This document shows positions 55,401-63,165 of a stretch of DNA of 64,000 bases, in pieces. Position numbers and translations under genes: made by a program. The notes under the pieces were generated by a model. It did not search any database. It had not been told where the DNA came from and saw only the letters and a list, made by a program, of their open reading frames with translations. This DNA is from Clostridium sp. (GTDB lineage Bacteria > Bacillota > Clostridia > Lachnospirales > Lachnospiraceae): positions 21,954 to 85,953 of the forward strand of contig JAMPFU010000001.1 of the NCBI GenBank assembly GCA_023664385.1. Reading direction: 5' to 3'. Numbering within the stretch: position 1 is the first letter of the stretch; each line of letters begins with the position of its first letter.

Positions 55401-55408
55401 AGATTCAT
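49406..55408 (-). CDS. Giant surface protein with Ig-like, Fn3 and InlB repeats and SPNTGD signal
   Basis: 2000 aa from the second ATG (55408), which fits GAGGTGG better than the first. Two N-terminal hydrophobic segments (about 18-43 and 49-68) and an Ala/Ser/Asp-rich stretch. A long array of beta-sandwich modules follows, including MBG/YDG-like (GKITPRAITVTV), Ig-like blocks around GPEYVTHTVSPDLP and APTIEVNGTEGKNGWYVET, and Fn3 (ISTGAKIDAKIYVG-like, ending DLLPDTVYEYRVYAVT). An InlB B-repeat (YTVTWKDGDGNTMKVETV ... YTFSGWDTDYSKI), a Pro/Gly/Asn stalk, SPNTGDE, one helix and KKQKKH complete it. Likely a wall-anchored adhesin. Confidence 0.82.
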   Translation of the reverse strand: MNLKDKLIRKLLEVGKKHRILVYPTLALVAVISAISHAIYWGKGNGKKLVASAMVMVMLITQSLFLTSSADTSSSAGASNTASGTDAVNVDNANGGDAGDGNIGSDGSQTGEGDFENLDIYEEKDDSINTNLIDSQYGENGEIISQEYDLYSANDTYEFPKMSLAVFRVYSNGTTDGNSLVYSIPYESGIPLTKSDDGNYYDIADVRATVTKGYIAKQIYDIDSTDGLEISDLYFDTKFTEPVTQDKILTTDSHLRQGGLSLYVKAKRTKYDVIITNGLSGEEENHVTYNSLDVIDDKIQFIVPNKDWAAGKIGKWGYKYVGLLSGTTPVADGAYTITKGTGANQINPDGSSNAVYVSAAFEPVDNITIALDAQPDGFSFMELLDGKEKVEKRENLKYTDTITLPSQEEMKAWVKNDGYELTGWRDTVTKEIYDPGETVSVSLLCTRSANVTDEINVMGNSLEAIWTYKKVKLVSNIKVAGGGSAVSYDEAGNLVITAQYGQEIIGDFYPAYATDNNPGLSANFTCEVLSGNIQPYGIEIRNYIVSGDETKIYGFMIGYPLTLPHKVTATGEPKIELKITDNNSINEHGAAEVTYCTVIFKFEKKEIFIDEDSIFDAEGEKPPTKQYNGINTIKLKPEGKVLEAIDHDGEVLYITFNEEAYFDNANAGEKKPLTISNINLEPKDSGLLEYYVLRDKATGAEIKPGGSCTLNIGKITPRAITVTVEKETDSKDPILFGEDRPKFKLNIDTSTLIEADKTAYNNRVSDEAFAREYLGFTDWVTSWEKYKGYLSMPQVYTIKADFSNPSNYAVDSKGVESSFTVNRDIAQKDVNYKFDREPAPNGVYPGLIITAGGGYDLIRLLEDGEDDVFDLDENTVKRLFKPTIDFTGKDINYIDKTFRFQMLNSESGAVTTIENVKLSIDTTGPEYVTHTVSPDLPYFNAFNFGSYYHSQQIGGAEVPNMTITIKYSSEGSAPAELHYRYVDENGFYEIDKDRITDFVNPIHDTYNNVWYADATISIGTSDGGQLIVYATDTTGNDSDPIKLKIETTEVDGKKVVTAIAEDYDGKNTPQNYYEWMVENIPPKATVTATTVDGYAIVDQDNWYNGVTFVASATDESLTGNDSGLNKIEWTVTLPDGTTKTIVDDSPNDFKYATAYGKVISKDFKLTYQDPELPIGTYSATGLLYDNAGNVAELNTAGPFKLDCKPPVIENITKDDPNSLKVGKLLEFNVIEGEGESQISRVELFKEVGGTYERLTQTLYPKEDEGYFMYRNYQILDNGNYKIVAYDKAGNSAEKTISFSGISDEAPIAPTIEVNGTEGKNGWYVETAPAITIRSTTITEQDKIPVRTHYTIVNGEKKDTDVFSQAQKDFNLAEEGNIVIDAWAVSDTSKPSSHATANIKVDLSKPVIEMKESLVDAEGRVTINFVAYDRVSGININSVKLNGNTLIVSENEGTIAGSFLAAGNGPYELTVEDMAGNVATLEFVPLAMSVSPITDITSTGAKIDAKIYVGTYGLSNYYIAYRKAGTTNYETAPANKRTQTYGASLDYEFTDLLPDTVYEYRVYAVTKTSKETKTVEGSFRTGDGKSTTAVYGNVKYAYGISADEPIYVSLFDGNTYIAGKKLDVGGGDYNFTNISDGTYRIAATDGTHTQTKAVIVENGAVVYPTDYITNNGVNFILSNLSTHMVLKDGAVRVAADGLDQVFDKSYTAVISQEDWKAYDEEGASIDVTLYAGYLDVASVSDTTQGVFANNIGKNNVIVRYIELNVVKTVKDADGKVMYTQDVTRLVKPITVAFPLGDLSKQKIGVASMHGTGNNAQFINWSDDDAVLAEDYIAITTSRFSIYALYMVDAAPKSYTVTWKDGDGNTMKVETVTDGGSATPPVTTPRKTATDKYTYTFSGWDTDYSKITKDTIISAWFTANSVGGGSNPGPDNPSDNPGGGDNPNNPEPTPPLITNNPKPQYSYLGSAQSPNTGDEAPIAVLAFVMLLSVSGMIVVIKKQKKH

Positions 55409-55570
55409 CATTCCACCTCATTAATCATGTTTCAACCCAATGGGTTATTCTATAAAATCAACCTGTTTAATATGTAAAATGTAAAGGTACAAATAATCAT
55501 AAAAACCCATAATCATTCATACCATTCATTATTCTATCACATATCATTAAAAAGTGAAAGACTTTTTAAA

Positions 55571-55626
55571 ATTATTTGAACCACATTATTTGAACCACAT
55601 TATTTGAACCACATTATTTGAACCAC
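55571..55626. repeat. 14-bp tandem repeat over a stop codon
   Basis: Four head-to-tail copies of ATTATTTGAACCAC. On the minus strand each unit reads TGTGGTTCAAATAA, so each carries the Trp-Phe-Lys-stop end of the gene at 55614. Confidence 0.9.
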
Positions 55627-55871
55627 ATATCATAAACCGACTGTTTCCAAAGAGGCACATAGCTTCCTGCATAAAAAGAATCCAAATGATTATTTAGATA
55701 GTTTATTTCTTCCTCAATCTGCTGTTTGCTCATGCCAGCCTTGTAAAAGGGCTGTTCCTTTACCCATACGCTGTCGTAATATCTTTCATATCTTATTTCT
55801 GAATATTTTGATACAGTCCTGTTTTCTCCTGATTGCCTGCCGTGTCCGTCACCGTACATGTTATTTTCCAA
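55614..55871 (-). CDS. Hypothetical protein, 85 aa
   Basis: Start taken as TTG at 55871, 6 bases after AGGAGGGG; a GTG at 55895 would place the ribosome site within the gene. Tyr-rich and charged: YSEIRYERYYDSVWVKEQPF, then KAGMSKQQIEEEINYLNNHL, a predicted helix, ending DMWFK. No signal or membrane segment. Family not recognised. It is 37 bp after luxS on the same strand and may be in its operon. Its 3' end has been copied as a tandem repeat. Confidence 0.5.
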   Translation of the reverse strand: MENNMYGDGHGRQSGENRTVSKYSEIRYERYYDSVWVKEQPFYKAGMSKQQIEEEINYLNNHLDSFYAGSYVPLWKQSVYDMWFK

Positions 55872-55908
55872 TATAAACCCCTCCTCCTTTGGCACAGGTA
55901 TACCCTTC

Positions 55909-56388
55909 TTATGAAGGGTATATCAGTCTTGTGTCATCTATGTTATTTAACACCTGTTCCAAAAATCTTTTGCTTATATATCTTGCCATAGGCAGATTCA
56001 TGTCAAGATAATTGCCACAGTCTCTTGCAGACGCACCGGGAACCGCATCATCAAAGGTACTCATAAACTCATACAGCTCTTTCATAAGCGGAATAATATC
56101 CTTTGACTCATAATCCCCTGCAAGTATAAGATAAAAACCGGTTCTGCACCCCATAGGTCCAAAATATATAGTTTTTTCCCCATAATCCTTGTGATTTCTT
56201 AAAAATGTTGCGGCAAGGTGCTCAATTGTATGTACCTCGGCAGTGTTCATCACCGGCTCAAAATTTGGTCTTGTCATTCTTATGTCAAAGGTTGTTATAA
56301 CATTTTCAGCCACCTTATCTTTTCTTGAAACATACACGCCTGGCAACAGCCTAGTGTGATCGATTAAAAAGCTCGCTATTTTTTCCAT
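55909..56388 (-). CDS. luxS: S-ribosylhomocysteine lyase
   Basis: 159 aa from the ATG at 56388 (GAGGAG, 8 bases upstream). Metal ligands in HTIEHLAATFLRN (HxxEH) and the Cys in PMGCRTGFYLI; CGNYLDMNLP near the end. Makes homocysteine and the AI-2 precursor DPD. Lies 23 bp after mtnN, which supplies its substrate, so the two steps of SAH recycling form an operon. Confidence 0.96.
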   Translation of the reverse strand: MEKIASFLIDHTRLLPGVYVSRKDKVAENVITTFDIRMTRPNFEPVMNTAEVHTIEHLAATFLRNHKDYGEKTIYFGPMGCRTGFYLILAGDYESKDIIPLMKELYEFMSTFDDAVPGASARDCGNYLDMNLPMARYISKRFLEQVLNNIDDTRLIYPS

Positions 56389-56411
56389 TACATCGTCTCC
56401 TCTCTTGAACA

Positions 56412-57104
56412 TCAATATTTGTCAACAAGCTCTGTCATAAGCTTTACGCTGTGCTCGATTGCCTTTGCCTCAAAGGTCGGATAGTCCTCCGTGGCACTGT
56501 CGTCCGCTTTATCCGATATCGCCCTTATAATGAGGAACGGAATCTTATTCAAATATGCCGCCTGCGCTATGGCAGCCCCCTCCATCTCCGTACAGCAGCC
56601 TGCAAAATTTTCCAATATGTACTGCTTCTTAGCCTTATCTGACACAAACTGGTCGCCGCTCACAACCCTGCCACAGAATACCTTAATGTCAGGATTTACC
56701 CGCTCACAACATTCCTTTGCCAAGTCTCTAAGCTTCTCGTCTGCAATAAATGTTGAGGTTTCCATCCGCGGAATAACTCCAAGCTCATAACCAAAGCCTG
56801 TAGCGTCAACATCGTGCTGCATCGTGTCTGTGGCTAAAACGATATCCCCTATATCTATATCAGCATTAAGGCTTCCTGCAATTCCCGTGTTTATCACACC
56901 GTCAACAAGGTATTCATCAACAAGAATCTGTGTACAGATGCCTGCATTTACCTTGCCGATGCCTGAACGCACAACCACAACATCCTTTCCCATCAGCTTT
57001 CCCTTGTAAAAGTCCATTGACGCCTTTGTCTTAATCTCAACGTCCGTCATCTTTTCCTTTAATTTACTTACTTCCTCGTCCATTGCTCCAATTATTCCAA
57101 GCAT
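56412..57104 (-). CDS. mtnN: 5'-methylthioadenosine/S-adenosylhomocysteine nucleosidase
   Basis: 230 aa. MLGIIGAMDEEVSKLKEKM, VVVVRSGIGKVNAGICTQIL, INTGIAGSLNADIDIGDIV and the catalytic Asp in IRAISDKADD are the MTA/SAH nucleosidase (Pfs) landmarks. Splits SAH to adenine and S-ribosylhomocysteine. AAGGAGGATGAAAA precedes the ATG. Has a promoter and a structured leader. Confidence 0.96.
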   Translation of the reverse strand: MLGIIGAMDEEVSKLKEKMTDVEIKTKASMDFYKGKLMGKDVVVVRSGIGKVNAGICTQILVDEYLVDGVINTGIAGSLNADIDIGDIVLATDTMQHDVDATGFGYELGVIPRMETSTFIADEKLRDLAKECCERVNPDIKVFCGRVVSGDQFVSDKAKKQYILENFAGCCTEMEGAAIAQAAYLNKIPFLIIRAISDKADDSATEDYPTFEAKAIEHSVKLMTELVDKY

Positions 57105-57132
57105 TTTTCATCCTCCTTAAAATATAAAATGT

Positions 57133-57221
57133 GTTCTATAAATGCGAACGGTCCATATACATAAATACTAGCTGGAAAACGGTTCGGATATAGAACCTAA
57201 ATTTTACTGAATTTATAGAAC
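57133..57221 (-). promoter_or_regulatory. Foldable leader of the mtnN-luxS operon
   Basis: An 11-bp perfect long-range stem (GTTCTATAAAT at 57133-57143, ATTTATAGAAC at 57211-57221) encloses a local hairpin GGTTC/GAACC (57181-57185, 57193-57197). It lies in the transcribed leader predicted from the promoter at 57245-57273. The 11-bp arms could also be operator half-sites. No known SAM or SAH riboswitch motif was recognised. Confidence 0.45.
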
Positions 57222-57244
57222 GAAACAGAACTAATCTGACATTT

Positions 57245-57273
57245 ACAATATCATATTTCATTTTTAAATGCAA
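57245..57273 (-). promoter_or_regulatory. Putative mtnN promoter
   Basis: TTGCAT (57268-57273), 17 bases, TATTGT (57245-57250) on the minus strand, about 140 bases before mtnN. Confidence 0.5.
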
Positions 57274-57291
57274 TACATAAAATAAAATACT

Positions 57292-57320
57292 TTGACTATC
57301 AGCGTATATTTTTATATAAT
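57292..57320 (+). promoter_or_regulatory. Promoter of the GGDEF gene
   Basis: TTGACT (57292-57297), 17 bases, TATAAT (57315-57320), 33 bases before the ATG. Near-consensus sigma-A promoter. Confidence 0.8.
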
Positions 57321-57353
57321 GTTATATAATCCTATTAAAAGAGGTGAACACAA

Positions 57354-59657
57354 ATGAGGCAGCGTTTAAATATTGGACTGCTTATAGATGATATCGATGC
57401 CGTTTTTACAAACGAAGCCTGCAAGGGTGCAGTTTTGGCAGCCAAGGCAATCGATGCAAACATGTTTATATTTCCGGGTGGTTATTTGGACCATGAGGAT
57501 ATTTCAGACGAGCACCTGAAATACGAATACCAGTACAACACCTTATTTGAGTTTGCCTGCAATAAGCATTTAGATGTTTTATATATTATGATGGGCATGA
57601 TTGCAGGACGTGTTCCCGACAGTGACAAGATTGCCTTTCTTGAGAAGTTTACAGGCATTCCCGTTGTTGCGCTTTACACGAAAATGGACGGCTACACCTC
57701 TGCCACCTTCGATAACCGCATCGGTTTTTCAAAGGCAATCAGGCATTTAATCACAGAACATAACGCCAAAAAAATAGGATATGTCAGTGGTCCGCGGACA
57801 AATGTTGACGCCATGCAGAGAATGGACACCTTCAAGCGTGTGCTTACTGAGGAAAACATACCTATTATTGATGATTATATCATATACGGCAACTTTGAGG
57901 AAAGCAGTGAGGGAATCATACGTGAGCTTGTGGAGCAGCATCCCGAAATTGAAGCCCTTGTTTTTGCAAACGACAGAATGGCATTAGGCGGCTACCGCGC
58001 ATTTCAGAAAATGGGTATTCAGGTCGGCGAGGACATACTCGTTGTCGGCTTTGACAATTCCGTTTTTGCGCCTACATTAAATCCGCCTCTCTCCACGGTG
58101 GAGGCAAATGCTTCCGAGCTTTCCTATCAGGCTGTATACAATGCACATCATTTTCTTAAAACACAGGAAATGGAAAATATGGAGGTAAAAACTCATTTTA
58201 TAAAAAGAGCCTCCTGCGGGTGCAATAAATTTGATACCGAAGGAATATCAGGTATGCTTGAATTTGACCATACGACAGCCAAGGAAGATATCAATTTGAA
58301 TGCCATACACAGATTCCTTTTCGGAAATTATTTAAAAGGCGGTATCATTCAGCGTATTAAGGATGACATATCTGTCTTTATAAAAATGCTTTTTGATTTG
58401 GCAGATGAAAAGAATGTTGAAAAAAATGAAAAGGACCTTGAGGTTCTTTTTATGCAGCTTATAAACAATTCCCTGCTTCAGTACACGACCGTAGAGCTGT
58501 TTTTTAACCTTCTCATATATATGCAGCAGACACTTACCAACAGAATTGACAACAATGAGGATAGGCTCAGGATAGTGAATACATTTTCTAAAATGTACCG
58601 TGACCTTGCCATGTCAAACTGTCAAATTGTTCAGGAGCGTGAGCAGGGCTTAGACCGCATCTCACACCTCATAAATAATATGACTGCAAATATGTTTCTT
58701 ATGGAAAACAGCATCGAGGTTCCGTATGACATTGCACTTGACAATTTAAGCAGTGTGGGAATCCAAAGTGCATATCTGTATACCTATCAAAACACGATAC
58801 ACCATGCCAGGGGCACTGCATGGACAAAACCAAATAAAATTCTTTTCAAGGCATATTATGACGGCGATAAGTCTTACCCTGTGCCTGAGGAACAACAGCT
58901 ACTTACAACAAATAAGCTTTTTAATAACCCTTTTATTATTTCAGACCACGCAAGAATCATGGTGCTTTCTCCGCTTTTTTCAGGTGAAGAATTGTTTGGC
59001 GTGCTTTTTTCCGAGGTAGATTACAAGGATTTTGGCAATATTGCCTCCATAAGCTTTCAGATTTCTGCCGCATTAAAATCCTTCCTGTTGCTTGAGCAGC
59101 AGCAGGAAATTCAGGCAAGAATGTCTTTAAATCTCAATCAGATAAAGGAAAGCAACCAGCGTCTCAGTGTTATATCACAGTCGGATGAGCTTACAGGTCT
59201 GTATAACCGCAGAGGCTTTCTTGAGCATGCACAAAGCATCATACACAACAAGAAAAACAATGGAAAACATGGACTTATCGTATACGCTGACATGGATAAT
59301 CTTAAAATGATTAACGATAAATTTGGACATGATGAGGGCGATTTTGCGCTGAAGGAAATTGCCTCCATTCTCACGGATGTTTTCAGACGTTCAGATATTG
59401 TGGGACGGCTTGGTGGCGACGAATTTACTGCGCTTGCCCTTGTAAATATAGAAAACTATGAAAACATTATGCGGCGACGCATAAATGAAGTGACACTCAG
59501 ACACAATAAGGCGGCTGGCAAGCCATACCCGATTGAGATGAGTGCCGGTATTTATGAATTTGAATGTAATACTGACATAAATGTATATGATTTACTTGCT
59601 GCATCAGATGATCTCCTTTACGAGGACAAAAAACGCAGAAAAACAATGCGCAGCTAA
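57354..59657 (+). CDS. Diguanylate cyclase with LacI-type sugar-binding sensor domain
   Basis: 767 aa. Residues 1-285 are a periplasmic-binding-protein-like (Peripla_BP_3/LacI effector) domain without an HTH or signal peptide (EALVFANDRMALGGYRAFQKMG, VVGFDNSVFAPTLNPPLSTV). It therefore probably senses a cytoplasmic ligand. A Cys motif ASCGCNKF follows, then a GAF-like helical region and a C-terminal GGDEF domain: RLGGDEFTALAL with an inhibitory RxxD site (RRSD) five residues before it. Intact active and I-sites predict c-di-GMP synthesis under feedback control. Converges with an HD-GYP gene 2 bp away. Confidence 0.92.
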   Translation: MRQRLNIGLLIDDIDAVFTNEACKGAVLAAKAIDANMFIFPGGYLDHEDISDEHLKYEYQYNTLFEFACNKHLDVLYIMMGMIAGRVPDSDKIAFLEKFTGIPVVALYTKMDGYTSATFDNRIGFSKAIRHLITEHNAKKIGYVSGPRTNVDAMQRMDTFKRVLTEENIPIIDDYIIYGNFEESSEGIIRELVEQHPEIEALVFANDRMALGGYRAFQKMGIQVGEDILVVGFDNSVFAPTLNPPLSTVEANASELSYQAVYNAHHFLKTQEMENMEVKTHFIKRASCGCNKFDTEGISGMLEFDHTTAKEDINLNAIHRFLFGNYLKGGIIQRIKDDISVFIKMLFDLADEKNVEKNEKDLEVLFMQLINNSLLQYTTVELFFNLLIYMQQTLTNRIDNNEDRLRIVNTFSKMYRDLAMSNCQIVQEREQGLDRISHLINNMTANMFLMENSIEVPYDIALDNLSSVGIQSAYLYTYQNTIHHARGTAWTKPNKILFKAYYDGDKSYPVPEEQQLLTTNKLFNNPFIISDHARIMVLSPLFSGEELFGVLFSEVDYKDFGNIASISFQISAALKSFLLLEQQQEIQARMSLNLNQIKESNQRLSVISQSDELTGLYNRRGFLEHAQSIIHNKKNNGKHGLIVYADMDNLKMINDKFGHDEGDFALKEIASILTDVFRRSDIVGRLGGDEFTALALVNIENYENIMRRRINEVTLRHNKAAGKPYPIEMSAGIYEFECNTDINVYDLLAASDDLLYEDKKRRKTMRS

Positions 59658-59659
59658 TA

Positions 59660-61579
59660 TTATGGTGCCTCGATATTTTGTACAACGCTGTGGAGTATTT
59701 CAACAAGCACCTTTGGCAAGAATGGCTTTACAATATAATCATCACACCCAAGGTCAGTTGCCTTTTGGATAGACGCAAAATCCTTATATACTGACATAAA
59801 TACAATCGGTGCATCCGTTTTTTCACGAAGCCGTTTGTATACCTCAAAGCCGTCCATATCCGGCATCTGTATATCAAGCAAAATGATATCTATAACTACC
59901 TTTGAGATTATTTCCAGTGCCTCATGCCCGCTTTTCACGGAATAAATATCATACTGCGGCTCATCCTCCAGTGCAAACTTGATAAATTCAACATTCATCT
60001 CCTCGTCATCAACAATCAGTACATTCTTCTTGAATTCAATTTTTTGACACAGGCTGTAATTTACATCTTCATCTATCATCTGTATCATTATCTTAGCAAT
60101 TTCAGGGTCAAACTGCGTTCCCATTCCCTTTTCAATTTCTTTTCTCACCGTTTCCTGTGGAAGCACATCCCTGTAGCTTCTGTATGACGTCATCGCATCA
60201 TACGCATCAGCAACACCGATTATCCTTGCAATTTCAGGTATGTTTTCACCTTCCAGTCCATTTGGATAGCCTTTTCCGTCATATCTTTCATGATGCCACT
60301 TTGCTCCCTGTGCAATACTCGGGTTTTCCGTCAATGTCTTTAAAATATGATGCCCTGCAATCGGATGTAATTTAATGTAACCAAATTCTTCATCCGTAAG
60401 CTTTGATGGTTTGTTTATAATGCTGTCAGGTACATGTATCTTTCCTACATCATGAAGCAGTCCTGCATAATATATTTCCTTTATCTCACTCTCAGACTTT
60501 CCCATATGTATTGCAATTTCTCTTGCATACTTCGCAACACGTTGGGAATGACCGTTTGTATATTTATCCTTCGCATCTATCGTTCTTGCAAGCGTTTGAA
60601 TGATTACGTCGTTTAATCTCTCTTTTTCAGCTCTGCTCTCCTCCAGCATTTCCATATGCCACTTTAACCTGCGGAACAGCATTGCACATAATACTACGAT
60701 TATAATAAATACGACAAGACATACGATTATGTTTCTTACAATCAAAGCCCACGTATCATGGAAAAGCTTTGTATTGCTCACAACCATGACAACATACCAG
60801 TCGTCCATTATGACCTCTGTAAATACAGTGCATTTTTCACCGTCAATCGTAACGTCAAATGTATCCTTTCCGTCATCGTATATTCTAGTCATAAGGTCCT
60901 GCATTTCAGGCATATCATTATAATTTTTTCCTTTTTCTATTTCTTCGGAATGTGCCACAACCAAACCGCTTTTATCAACGATAAAACCATAACCCATGTC
61001 CCCCATGTTTACGTCCATCATCATAACCTGCACTTCATTTAAGTAAATATCCAAAGAAATTACACTTTCGCCATCATATAACAGCTTGCAAACCGAAATG
61101 ATAATTGTATTTGTCTGTGCATCAAGATAAGGCGGTACTATCGCAGGCTCTCCGTCTGCCTCCTTTGCCACAATATACCATTCTCTTTCCTGCGGCACAT
61201 AGTCGTCGTCCGGAACCCACTGAATACCATCAATATATTCATCCATAAAAAGACCATAAATGCCTGTAAAGTTTTCATCTACGTCCACAAGGTAACGCTC
61301 AGACTGGTCTATTAAAAAATCGCTGATTTCTTCCTTTGTTGCACCAGCCTTCATCATATATTCCACCGATATTGACGTAACCTCCAAAACATTCATGCCC
61401 TTTAAAAGATAGTATTTTAACTGTTCCGTTTCCTGTTTCAGGTTACTACGTCCAAGTGCAAGAAGCTCATCCTTCGACTGCCTGTAAAAGGACGCAAAAT
61501 TAATCGTAACCATCGATGCAAGCGCAATCAGGATGATTATGATTGTGAAAATATACTGTTTTGCATCCTTACTTTTCAT
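59660..61579 (-). CDS. Cache-domain HD-GYP phosphodiesterase with C-terminal receiver
   Basis: 639 aa. Helix 1 (about 8-27), an external dCache sensor (YLVDVDENFTGIYGLFMDEY, REWYIVAKEADGEPAIVPPY, ISVCKLLYDGESVISLDIY), helix 2 (about 285-308) and a coiled linker. The HD-GYP domain has all metal residues: HDVGKIHVPDSIINKPSKL, HPIAGHHIL, HHERYDGKGYPNGL, GVADAYDAM. The C-terminal receiver (VDDEEMN, IILLDIQMPDMDG, YIVKPF) adds phosphorelay input. Likely breaks down c-di-GMP, opposite to the convergent GGDEF protein. Confidence 0.92.
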   Translation of the reverse strand: MKSKDAKQYIFTIIIILIALASMVTINFASFYRQSKDELLALGRSNLKQETEQLKYYLLKGMNVLEVTSISVEYMMKAGATKEEISDFLIDQSERYLVDVDENFTGIYGLFMDEYIDGIQWVPDDDYVPQEREWYIVAKEADGEPAIVPPYLDAQTNTIIISVCKLLYDGESVISLDIYLNEVQVMMMDVNMGDMGYGFIVDKSGLVVAHSEEIEKGKNYNDMPEMQDLMTRIYDDGKDTFDVTIDGEKCTVFTEVIMDDWYVVMVVSNTKLFHDTWALIVRNIIVCLVVFIIIVVLCAMLFRRLKWHMEMLEESRAEKERLNDVIIQTLARTIDAKDKYTNGHSQRVAKYAREIAIHMGKSESEIKEIYYAGLLHDVGKIHVPDSIINKPSKLTDEEFGYIKLHPIAGHHILKTLTENPSIAQGAKWHHERYDGKGYPNGLEGENIPEIARIIGVADAYDAMTSYRSYRDVLPQETVRKEIEKGMGTQFDPEIAKIMIQMIDEDVNYSLCQKIEFKKNVLIVDDEEMNVEFIKFALEDEPQYDIYSVKSGHEALEIISKVVIDIILLDIQMPDMDGFEVYKRLREKTDAPIVFMSVYKDFASIQKATDLGCDDYIVKPFLPKVLVEILHSVVQNIEAP

Positions 61580-61619
61580 TTTTATGTATCTTCCTATTCT
61601 AAATTATTTATGGTGTCGT

Positions 61620-61797
61620 TTCTGACAGTTGAGTAGAACGTGATGTCTGCCACAATTTCCACATTGTTATCTTAATCTGTTATGCCCTTCTGACAATTGA
61701 CTGGAACGTGTTGTCTGCCACAATTTCCACATTGTTATCTTAATCCGTGGTGTCGCTTCTGACAGTGGACTGGGACGTGATGTCTGCCACCTGCTGC
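61620..61797. repeat. 68-bp degenerate tandem repeat
   Basis: Units begin TTCTGACA at 61620, 61688 and 61757 (periods 68 and 69), sharing GTCTGCCACAATTTCCACATT and the following 15 bases in the first two. A diverged relative (TTCTGACAACCGGCTGGCAG) is at 61883. No ORF. First part of the roughly 1-kb gap 61580-62590. Confidence 0.75.
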
Positions 61798-62144
61798 GAT
61801 ATATTTATGGTTAATATCTCTTACAGCCGGTAAGGAATGATCCATCTTGCTATTTAAACTGAATATTTTTTTATGACATTGTTTCTGACAACCGGCTGGC
61901 AGACCTTCCATCTGCCCTCTTAATTATATATTGAGCTAACTTATGTTGCATGCAATTACAATCAATTTTAAATGGATTTCTTCATACATACTGATACATT
62001 GGATACCTTGATAAAATTTTATTGCTGATACTCCCAAAATACTCCCTCACACACTGGTACTTACATAGCATTTATGGTTTATAGCATTTCCGTGTAACAT
62101 GAAAACACATTTGTTGACAGCATGATTCTGTGATATTTATGACA

Positions 62145-62470
62145 TTATGTTTATTTTTATCATAACTTTTTTCGTTTATTTTTTTGTATGGTACTTAATA
62201 TTTTTTGTTATATTACAGTTTTTGTTTGCTTTTTATTGTATAGCATTTAATATTTTTTTGTTATATTACAGTTTTTGTTTGCTTTTTATTATAAATCATT
62301 TAACCTTTTTGTTATATTGCAGTTTAGGTTTACTTTTATTGTGGTGTGCTTAAATTTTTTGTTATACTGCTTTTATTGTAGGGCATTTAATTTTTTTGTT
62401 ATATTACAATCTCATTTGCATTTTTGTATAATAGTTATCACTTATTTTTTATTATATAGTATTTAACAGC
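62145..62470. repeat. T-rich degenerate repeat array
   Basis: About 80 percent A+T. TTGTTATA-Y-T recurs at 62205, 62258, 62309, 62359 and 62396 (periods 53, 51, 50, 37), each embedded in T runs and followed by GCTTTTTATTGTA-like text. Reading frames across it are low-complexity and not considered genes. Confidence 0.65.
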
Positions 62471-62590
62471 TTATATCAACAAAAGTTTATCCGAAACAGC
62501 TAAAACAGCTAAAATTCCATCATTTCAGTTATTTTGTACGGTGTGCAACAGTCCTATGAAGCCGTCCCGAATTTGCTAAATCCCCTAATT

Positions 62591-63091
62591 TCAGTTGTTT
62601 TGTACCCGATTCATGTATCTGTCCCATTCAAATACAGCCTTTTCAAATAATATATTCAGATAATAGGAATCTGACACGGTTTCCTCACTTTCATCTTCAA
62701 ATTCAATTCCCAAGGAATAACTCATCATGTCATCAGCTTTATTAAAGTCATTTTTATCTATAAAATATAAATAGGCACCATTACACTGTTTAAGCAGTTC
62801 CCCAAGCTCCTCCTCAGCAAGCTTACGGTCCGGAACCTCATTTATAAGTACGTCATTTGCATCATAATATTTATATCCATCTTTAACGCCGTCCGTAATT
62901 TTCCCCTTTATGAACCTGACAGTTGTAGTCCCTGCATAGCTGTCCGTGTAGTTTGTATTTTGAGAATTGTCCTTTTTAACAATAAGTGCTTCAAGCACCA
63001 GCATGATACAATCCTTTTCTGCATTAAATTCAACTATCCTGCAATCCTTATATGAAAAACTCTCTATTTCATTTACGCTTTTATAATTCAT
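62591..63091 (-). CDS. Hypothetical protein, 166 aa
   Basis: Soluble, acidic. A beta-rich N-terminal half (FSYKDCRIVEFNAEKDCIML, TTTVRFIKGKITDGVKDG) and a helical C-terminal half with ELGELLKQCNGAYLYFIDKN and YLNILFEKAVFEWDRYMN. Resembles small conserved Lachnospiraceae proteins of unknown function, but I cannot name the family. Flanked on both sides by repeat-rich DNA. Confidence 0.65.
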   Translation of the reverse strand: MNYKSVNEIESFSYKDCRIVEFNAEKDCIMLVLEALIVKKDNSQNTNYTDSYAGTTTVRFIKGKITDGVKDGYKYYDANDVLINEVPDRKLAEEELGELLKQCNGAYLYFIDKNDFNKADDMMSYSLGIEFEDESEETVSDSYYLNILFEKAVFEWDRYMNRVQNN

Positions 63092-63165
63092 TTTAAATCT
63101 CCCTTATATAATTTTTTAGATACATAAATGCACCTTATATTATTATCATGCTGCTCTAAGTTTCA

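Noticed and set aside
57105..57240. Known SAM or SAH riboswitch before mtnN
   Set aside because: The conserved core sequences of those riboswitches as I know them are not visible; only a generic stem and hairpin are seen.
61620..61797. CRISPR array
   Set aside because: The repeated units diverge along their length and there are no constant short repeats separated by unique spacers; no cas genes are nearby.
62147..62466. Small hydrophobic Phe/Leu/Tyr ORFs
   Set aside because: They arise from the T-rich repeat array, lack ribosome sites and have no domain features.
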